Shown here: positions 57,100 to 64,000 of the stretch, piece after piece
Layout: each line of letters opens with the position of its first letter
How positions within the stretch are numbered: the stretch's first letter is position 1
From: Mixia osmundae IAM 14324
Lineage: Eukaryota > Basidiomycota > Mixiomycetes > Mixiales > Mixiaceae
Assembly (NCBI RefSeq): GCF_000708205.1
Contig: NW_014575559.1
Location: forward strand, 894,575-958,574
Length of the DNA: 64,000 nucleotides
Direction of reading: 5' to 3'
Made by a program: the position numbers and the translations under genes
Notes under the pieces: generated by a model
What the model saw: the letters and a program-made list of their open reading frames with translations, nothing else
Told to the model about the DNA's origin: nothing
Database searches by the model: none

Positions 57100-57871
57100 T
57101 CGTTTTGCAGTCATCCGCTTGTCCAGAAGCGCAATCTGACTTTGCGCTATGCGATAGATGTACGGTTCGAAGGCACATGCAAGCCAAGTTCAAATCTCGA
57201 TGCGCTCCATCTTTCGCGCATCCGAGCCAATACATTCGAGATCAGGGTACTGCTCAGCCAGACAGATCAAACAGTATGGTGTGCATTTCCAGGAGAAGAG
57301 CCGGAGCGGCTGGTCCGGTCCCTCAAGACTCGCGAGTCTACAGCGAGCGGTGCAGTGGCAGGAACGCTCATAGAGGTTTGCTAGCTGGTAACAGATGCCA
57401 GCGAGCGCATATATCCGATGCTGCACGGCATCTCTGCACCTCTCGATCTACATGAATACCATCTCACAAGAGCGAAGAGCTCAGAAGGAGTCTCACGATG
57501 TATTGCTTGCCTGACGAAATGGCTCGTCTTGGCCCATCTTGTGATCTATCGATACTGGGCGACCCGCAAGGTACATGCTGCTTGAAGCAAGCTACGGTGT
57601 TGGAGTTGAGACACGCACACAGCTGTCACCGGGCGTAACAGTCGTTCACAGCTCGGCTATGTACAGTCCAGAGCCGATCGTGACTCACTGGAAGGATGCA
57701 GTGATCATCATGCAAATGCAAGCCACATCGGCCAGCGCAACGATCAAGATCAGCAAGTTGCCGCTCGTGCTGCCTGAGGACCAGGACGATTGGGAGAAAG
57801 GGAATGCTTGCTGCCGTGTTTCACTCGATGTTGAGATCGGCATCCTCGCACTCGCAGTGATCTGGCGCTAG
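57100..57871 (+). pseudogene. Secreted-family cluster copy D, decayed
   Basis: The region carries family blocks in the right order: LRYAIDVRFEGTCKPSSNLD, RIRANTFEIRVLL, RCCTASLHLSIYMNTIS, LTMYCLPDEMARLGPSCDLS, YGVGVETRTQLSPG and TSASATIKISKLPLVLPED. They lie in different frames that ordinary introns do not fully reconcile: at least two interruptions remain inside what is one exon in A, B and C. No convincing signal peptide was found upstream, although the region is head-to-head with C as B is with A. I read it as a fourth copy of the family that has lost function, but a short, shifted product cannot be excluded. Confidence 0.6.
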
Positions 57872-58097
57872 TCTATTGAGAGCTGATCTAAAGAGGATTA
57901 CAGGGTCATGCAAAGATACCGCGGACAGAAGTGAGGATGTACTGGTTAAGCTTCACTTGCCCGACGAGCGCGATCAGCACGAAAGTGATTACGGAATGCA
58001 TGCCACGTCGACATACTTTTTTTCAAGTGTGTTCGAGAAGATTTGCTGACTGATCGTTCCTGTAACGACATTTTGCCTGTGACCTTACGCCTGTGAG

Positions 58098-58936
58098 ATG
58101 AGCTACCACAATTCGCGAGGGCACTATGGCGGTGGCGGTGGAGGAGCGTCACACCTGGCGGCCATCTACGGCTCGGAACAAGACAAAGTGAACTGCTCGT
58201 TCTATCTCAAGATTGGAGCTTGTCGACACGGCGACCGCTGTTCTCGCAAGCACATCAAGCCCCACTTCTCGCAGACCATCGTCATCCAGAACATGTACCA
58301 GAACCCCAATCACGGAATGGATGCGGGGGCAAAGTCTGTCGATCAGCTTCAAGACGAATTCGACCAATTCTTTGAGGACGTCTACTGCGAGCTCGTCAAG
58401 TTTGGCCACTTGCTCGAGATGCACGTCTGTGACAACGTAAGCAATCTCGTCGATCATCACCGGTCGCGAGCTGAACGCTGGAACCGAGACAGGTGGGAGA
58501 TCACCTGATTGGCAATGTGTACGCTCGATACGATTTTGAAGACGAAGCGCAGACGGCAATAGACACACTCAATACCCGCTGGTTCGCAGGCCGACCCCTC
58601 TTTGCAGAACTATCACCGGTCACCGACTTCAGAGAAGCGACCTGCAGACAAAACGATCTCGGTAATTGCGACAGAGGCGGTTTCTGCAATTTCCACCACC
58701 TGCGCAAACCGAGAGCGGCACTCGTGAAGGAGTTGGACGCCCAGCAACGAGTAGAGAGGCGAGTGAACCCTTCGCAGCGAGATATCGAGCGAGCGGAGGA
58801 GATGAAGATGTTTGCTACTCAGACGGGGACAGTGCCCAGTGCACCCAAGGCAGCTACCAATGGCGGCGACTATGACAGACGACGATCGGATTACAAGCGA
58901 GAAGCTTCGCCCGAACGGAGACATCGTGTATACTGA
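58098..58936 (+). CDS. U2AF1: U2AF small subunit (splicing factor)
   Basis: Two exons are split by a 56-nt intron at 58437-58492. The protein has a first CCCH zinc finger (CSFYLKIGACRHGDRCSRKH), the RRM-like U2AF homology motif (VYCELVKFGHLLEMHVCDN, then HLIGNVYARYDFEDEAQTAI, WFAGRPLFAELSPVTDF) and a second CCCH finger (CRQNDLGNCDRGGFCNFHHL). The tail is charged, with few of the RS repeats found in animals. U2AF1 reads the AG at the 3' splice site with U2AF2. An intact copy agrees with the intron-rich genes around it. Confidence 0.97.
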
Positions 58937-59029
58937 TCCAACAACTGTTGCATCCCAATCCTTGCGTGGATTGACAGCCTCATGCATTTTATATGAACGA
59001 AAGAATGAATTTAGTTCGTCATCTCGGGC

Positions 59030-59652
59030 CTACAAGGCAGCGAGGACTGCCTTGGCGGTCGTCTTCTCCACGTTGGGAGCCTCGTCCTCGACAAAGACCT
59101 TTTCGATGGTGTCGTCGTTGGTGAGGAGGACGTAGCGCTTTGCACGCTCGCCGCCGAGCAGACCTGTGGCATCAAAGGTCAACCCGAGCGTGCGGGAGAA
59201 TGCGCCGGTGTCGTCGGCGAGGAAGTTGAGCTTGTCAGCTCTGTTCGCTCCTGCCTTTAGCTTAGCGTCTTGTGCGAGAGAGCATGGGACGCACCCGAGC
59301 TTCTCCTTCCATGCGTTGGAAGCAAAGACGTCATTGATGGGCACGACATAGACACCCTTGATGCCCTGCACGTGCAGATCAGTCTCGCGCTCGGAGTAGG
59401 AGGGGGCAAGACGACCTTTTGGGTGATCTCAGAGTAAGCATCACTGAACTGGGGCACCATGTTCGAGCAGGGAGGCGTGAATGCGCCTGGAACGCCGAGG
59501 ATGAGGTTGCGACCCTTGAGGCTGGCCAGCGAGAGCGTGTCATCCGGAGAGGTCTGCTTGAGCTGGATGTCCGGCAGCTTGGTGCCTACACCGGCTGGGT
59601 GGACTGCGCCGAGGGCTGCAGACTTGATCGTTGCTGGGATCGTGCTTGCCAT
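59030..59652 (-). CDS. Peroxiredoxin of the Prx5/AHP1 type
   Basis: Two exons are joined by a very short intron (59384-59415, 32 nt). Blocks: GTKLPDIQLKQTSPDDTLSL, then LILGVPGAFTPPCSNMVPQF with the peroxidatic Cys, GVYVVPINDVFASNAWKEKL, FLADDTGAFSRTLGLTFD and VLLTNDDTIEKVFVEDEAPN. It reduces peroxides using thiols. The family is cytosolic, mitochondrial or peroxisomal. No leader is clear here, and the C-terminus ends VLAAL. The peroxidatic motif reads PGAFTPPCS, close to the usual PGAFTPTCS. Confidence 0.93.
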
Positions 59653-59795
59653 CTTTGCTGACTGCTCGTTCGATAGGCTTCAAGTGAGGTCGGACAAGGG
59701 CGTCGACTGCCCTTGCCACACGCAACGGGTGTGCCCCGCTTCCACGTTTGCGTAAGTTCACGCCTGGCGCTGAGTCAAGCCGCGGCTTTCCCCGA

Positions 59796-59800
59796 CTGGC

Positions 59801-59831
<31 letters not shown>
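59796..59831. repeat. GAC trinucleotide microsatellite at a start codon
   Basis: About ten GAC/ACG triplets with one variant lie immediately before and into the ATG at 59826 of the ING-family gene. If translation began further upstream at 59748, the tract would be read as a run of threonine. Its length is likely to vary between strains. Confidence 0.85.
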
Positions 59832-59833
<2 letters not shown>

Positions 59834-60860
59834 CCTGGGCGATGAGGCCTACACGCTCCTCAACGATCTCGTCAGCAGCTATGACAACTTGCCCTCTGAG
59901 ATTGGCCATCTCATGGCGGAGATACGCGCAAAGTCAGATGACTACTCGGGTGGGTCAGCCTGGCGCAGCAGCCGTCCATCGAGGCTGATCCAGCTGGCTT
60001 TCAATCACAGCTTGTTCTATGAAGGCAAGACAGAGAGATGCAGCGATACAGAAATGGCACAAGCTGCACGGATTATCGATCGAGAACCCCAAGGAGGTTC
60101 TCCTGATCGAAAAGATCAACAAGAACTTGGGCGAGTGTCGTGTCATGGCAGATGACAAGATCAAACTGGCCGAGCGCGCGCTCCGTCTCGTAGGTCCACT
60201 CGCCACTCTGATCTGGCTGCGAGACTGACGATGATGAGCCAGGTTGACCGACATTTGGCCAAGATGAACGGCGAGATGACGCGACTGGCAGCCCAGAACC
60301 CTGCGCTACTCGCCCAGCCCAACCTGTACGGTGCAGCGGGTCTCTCGGCCGGACTACAGCCTGTCTTCTCGGGCGTGGAAGATATGCTCGCCAATGATGA
60401 GATGGGTTCCGTTCGATCTCACAAACGAAAGCACCATCACGCCAACGGCACCATCACCGTTCCCACCGTGCCTTCCATCGCCATGCCCAACTACAACAAG
60501 GACAAAGCTCGGTCACGTCTCTCACAGTCTTACGTCTCCCAGGGAGGGAACAACAAACGGGTGAAGTACAGGGAAGACGAATCGGCCCTGACGTCTGATG
60601 ATCTGCTCGTGGACGATGTGGAAGAAGGAGGTGATGCGGGAGAGGATACGACGGAGTACTGTTTCTGCCATCGCACCAGTTTCGGCGATATGGTCGCTTG
60701 TGATAACGACGATTGCGAGTACGAATGGTTCCACTGGAGCTGTGTCGGCCTCAAGCAAGCTCCCGATCCGAGCAAGAAGTGGTACTGCCCTGCCTGTCGA
60801 TCAGGTGGCGACCAGGCCTCTCGAGATCGGCGAGCTCAGAAAGCAAGGCAACGCTACTAG
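59826..60860 (+). CDS. ING-family PHD finger protein (histone acetylation/deacetylation subunit)
   Basis: The N-terminal ING helices read [20 protein letters not shown], then [40 protein letters not shown] and [20 protein letters not shown], the last joined over a 53-nt intron (60190-60242). Another intron separates the first exon from the KWHKLHG helix. A basic linker with KRKHHH follows. The C-terminal PHD finger ([20 protein letters not shown], then [20 protein letters not shown] and YCPACR) has all zinc ligands and should read H3K4me3. It could be the Yng1, Yng2 or Pho23 counterpart; I cannot tell which. The start at 59826 is chosen because the upstream extension is only low-complexity. 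Confidence 0.92.
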
Positions 60861-61223
60861 TCGCTCGCAGGCCTTGCTTCAGTCTTGGCTATCGATGTCT
60901 CTCATGTTCCAGTGGCGGATGTCCCAGCGGAGAGAGTGACAGCACCTACGCATGAGCTGCTGAAGAAGCTGTCACTATAGCGCAAGTCTCGTCACTTTCG
61001 AGCCTGTCGATGTCGATGGCTCTGCTCATCGCATGAGCAGAGGGCCACAGAGCTTGACGCGCCTGTCTCCGCACAGATTGTGCATGAGCATATGCTCAGA
61101 CTGTGCACGAGTCTTTGTCATTTTCAATGCATATCGACTCTGAGACCTGCCTATCTCTTGGAGCGCGTTGATCAAGTAAGTTGAGCTCCCGGCGCGTCTC
61201 TGATTAATTTTGTCAGCGTTGCG

Positions 61224-61811
61224 CACGAAGCGTGGGTGAAGTTCGAGCGGGCAAGAGTCAAAGTGGCGGCTCACGTCGAGTCGACACACTATGACACACT
61301 GGCAGTGACACGGCAAGCTAGCCAAGCAGAGATCAGAAGCGCCTACTTGCGGCTCATACTGCAGCATCATCCTGACAAACTCGACCCGGACCGTCTTGAC
61401 GACAACGACAAGAGCCGAGCAATTGTACAAGCTTTTGCTGTGCTGGGCAAGAGCGACAGTCGAGCTCAGTATGACAGAGAGTTGAGCATTGCTCAGAGCA
61501 AGATCAAAGGTCCGTTACTGCTCTCTGATGCGGTCAACATCTGACAGTGAACCTCAACAGGCAAGCAAAGCGCAAGAGCTGCAACGATCGATCTGGAAGA
61601 GATGGCCGAGCTCGAGATGGCGCGAGACGGCATGGAGGGGTACAGCTTTCCTTGTCGATGTGGTTCAGCTTTTGTCCTTTCGTCCCATCAGCTCACGGAA
61701 GCCATCACACGGTCGAGCGAGGGTACGGCCGCGAAGCACACCCTTGCTGTGCCTTGCCAAGGCTGTAGCCTTGTGATCGATGTCGAGTACTACGACGATG
61801 CCTTTGCCTGA
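61224..61811 (+). CDS. DPH4: DPH4-type J protein (diphthamide synthesis), 5' end unplaced
   Basis: The J domain reads HYDTLAVTRQASQAEIRSAY, then LRLILQHHPDKLDP with the essential HPD, and AFAVLGKSDSRAQYDREL. After an intron of about 50 nt from 61511, the C-terminal CSL zinc domain follows: FPCRCGSAFVLSSHQL and CQGCSLVIDVEYYDD with the paired cysteines. J domain plus CSL zinc finger is the mark of Dph4, which supplies electrons or iron to the diphthamide pathway on EF2. No ATG lies in frame before the J domain, so a short first exon must lie between about 60960 and 61215. I could not choose it. Confidence 0.88.
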
Positions 61812-62645
61812 ACACGCGATCGGCTCTGTTGTCAGACCATCTCGTCTTTGCTAGAACACGAGATAGCTACATACCTGCAGCAGTACTCACCCGAGAGAGA
61901 ACATATCAGCTAGTCTGTCGACCGAGACGGACACCTTTGTGATGGCCAGAACGCTTCGAGACAGCGCAAGTCTCGGGCAGCTCAACCGCTGCTCAGCGTG
62001 AGAACCTCTGCACGTCAGGCTCGCGTTCGGTTCTGAGGCGACGCTCGTCCGCCGGGGGACCGTTCTCCAAGGTACCCGCTCGCGATCTCTCGCAGAGTGA
62101 CTCATTGCGTTCCGAGCACTAGCTCTGGCGCACTACATGCTAGCCACACGAGGCTGCAATGACTTGCGTACGGTGGATTTCGCTCGAATGTCGTAGAATG
62201 CAATGACGCAGCACTTGAAGATGACGAGGCTTCAGTCGCGTGGCATTGCCGCCTTTGAAGAAGAACGCGCCGCCGCGACTTTTGGGGTGCCCGAAGTTCC
62301 GCGACCGGGAGAGGAGCTCAGGACGAGGAGAGCTTGCAGCAGAGAGCATTGTACATTGGCCCCCCCCCTTCGAGCTCTTGTACATATCATATCGGACAGC
62401 ACTGACGTTTTGGCACTGCAAGAGATCAAGCAACGCATATCATATAAGCACGACTGCGCTCAGCTCGACTTTCAGCTACCCTGCTCGGCTGGCCATCCTG
62501 CTCACGACCACGACATGATCTTGCATACCCATCGTGCAGACTGACTGCTTCATCTGGCACGCAGACGGACACATTCCCGCAAGACCGGGCGCACTGGCCT
62601 CCCGCACCCCGCCGAGCTCAGCAGGCCAGCAGCACTTGACCCAAG
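61812..62645. other. About 830 bases without a recognised gene
   Basis: The stretch lies between two plus-strand genes and should hold the promoter of the second. A run of nine C bases occurs near 62362, followed by an AT-richer patch with CATATCATATCGG. The open frames here are short, overlap one another and show no motif. Confidence 0.5.
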
Positions 62646-64000
62646 ATGTCAGCGACGACCTTGTCGGCTCCCCACCCTGATCACTACAACCGGCACAGCA
62701 TAGCAAGCGAAGGAAATCCATCGCTGGCGAGAGATTCGATGGCCGAACACGACTTTCCACCTGATGATCACTTGGCCATCAGGTCAGAAGCCAGAGCAGA
62801 TAGTCGTAGTCCGTCCGTCTACTCGTCTACGTCGGACGCATCTTCCTATTCAGTGCACGAACTGGCACCTGTTCAGGTCATCTCACGCACACCGGCAAGG
62901 CGCATGTCCACGAAAGCCTCATTCACGCGATACGACGCTACTGCTGCTTATCGACTCTCTGACGGATCAGAATCGATCGGCTCGCCTGGCTTGAAACACA
63001 AGACGAGCTGGTCCAACTCCATCCTGAGTGATGACTCTGTCGAGGCAAGTCAGGACGAAGAGGAGGATTCGAATGGTGCCCAAGTCGTCGCGAGCGCAAA
63101 GAGAGTCACGCTGCCCGAAAGGGGTACAACGATGAGCAGGAGGATATCGCTCTTGCCTGGTCTGGGAGCCATTGCCGCTTCGGCAGACAGCCCTGTCCTG
63201 TCCAATGATTCACGAGATAGTCCAAAGGCAGCAAGGGTTGTTCCCACCATCAACGAGCCTTTCTCGCCGCCTCTATCGGATGCCTCGTTCTCTTTCGACG
63301 CGTACGATCACGCAGACGAATCTACCCTGTCGCAATCGGACAGAGACGCCTTCAGCTTTTCGGATATGCCGACACAGCAACTGCTGCCATCCCTACCTAT
63401 CGATACGCGTCCTAAAGCGGTGCCTCAACCGGAGGAGGACGAAGACTCGCTGAGCGAGTTGGCAGGGAGCAAGAAAACAAAGGCCACCAAGAACGCATGG
63501 AGGAGAAGCGGTGCTGTCTTCAACACAGACGACGCTCAACTCAAGCAGCTAAGCGATATCCCTTCGCGCACATTTATCAGAAGTGCGTTCCCCCTACTCT
63601 TCTGCGAGAGCCGGTACTGATCAGTAGAGTGCAGCTCACTCACGATCGGGATCAGCAGCATCGAGCAAGTCCTCTGTCAAAGACTCGTCATCCCCTTCTG
63701 CTTCACCTCTCGCTGCAGCAGTAGGCCAGTTCAACAAGATCACTGCACCTTTACGTATCAAATCAAGAGACACATCATCACACAGTCTATCATCATTACC
63801 GCGCTCGGGCTCCTCTTCCTCCCTCCTGTCCAATAAGTTCGATCTGCTAGATAAGAAGAAAGTCAGAACGGCCTCACCTGGCAAAATCGCTTTGCTTGGA
63901 AGCGATTCTGATACTCAGCCTGAGCCAGACAGATCGAGCACGCTCGACGTGAGACCGCCGACGCTCTCGCTCGATTTTGAAGGCTCTTCGCCTTTGTTCG
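62646..64000 (+). CDS. Serine-rich hypothetical protein, cut by window end
   Basis: The gene starts at 62646 (MSATTLSAPHPDHYNRHS). A first exon of about 310 codons is joined near 63580-63632 to a second that is still open at the end of the window. The protein is rich in Ser, Asp and Pro with many likely phosphosites (RRMSTKAS, RRISLLPGLG, LPRSGSSSS) and has no membrane segment. A short patch (KKTKATKNAWRRSGAVFNTD) looks more conserved and could mark the start of a folded part further on. I do not recognise the family from what is visible. Confidence 0.65.

Overview
The window is nuclear DNA of a compact basidiomycete genome. Genes lie close together on both strands and are cut by many short introns, mostly 45-62 nt with a few near 32 nt. 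A spliced two-repeat lipopeptide pheromone precursor, laid out like the rhodotorucine A precursors, points to Pucciniomycotina. A small, dense genome such as that of a Mixia-like species would fit, but I cannot fix the species. Intron positions were read by eye from splice consensus, frame and family conservation. I saw no tRNA or rRNA gene, no CRISPR array and no intact transposon.

Left part (1-20.6 kb): a type II membrane PC-esterase-like protein; ribosomal protein eS26 head-to-head with a cytochrome-free sulfite oxidase; a large serine-rich protein with a UBA-like C-terminus; EMC10; a beta-helix plus bulb-lectin protein head-to-head with an SBDS-domain (RTC3-type) protein; a RhoGEF; and a KEX1-type serine carboxypeptidase.

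Mating segment (20.6-23.5 kb): a 49-residue pheromone precursor lies just upstream of the KEX1-type gene on the same strand. Its promoter side carries a dense group of CATTGT/ACAATG boxes of the kind bound by HMG-box regulators. Three 161-162 bp tandem repeats follow.

Middle part (23.5-51.8 kb): two GT18 (MGAT5-type) glycosyltransferase paralogs; a RIM15-type gene that holds only the kinase C-lobe and response regulator; NAA40; NADPH oxidase; alanyl-tRNA synthetase with a likely mitochondrial leader; a TM9SF/EMP70 protein; an MTQ1/HemK methyltransferase; an RNase H-fold protein; a sugar porter; ADA2; SEC61; and KRE6. Secretion, glycosylation and wall synthesis are well represented (EMC10, SEC61, GT18, TM9SF, KRE6).

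Right part (52.3-64 kb): a cluster of four paralogs of a secreted two-domain protein family that I cannot assign to anything known, arranged minus, plus, minus, plus, with the fourth copy decayed. Then U2AF1, a peroxiredoxin, an ING-family PHD protein, DPH4, and a serine-rich gene that runs off the window. The cluster and the pheromone locus are the two most interesting parts.
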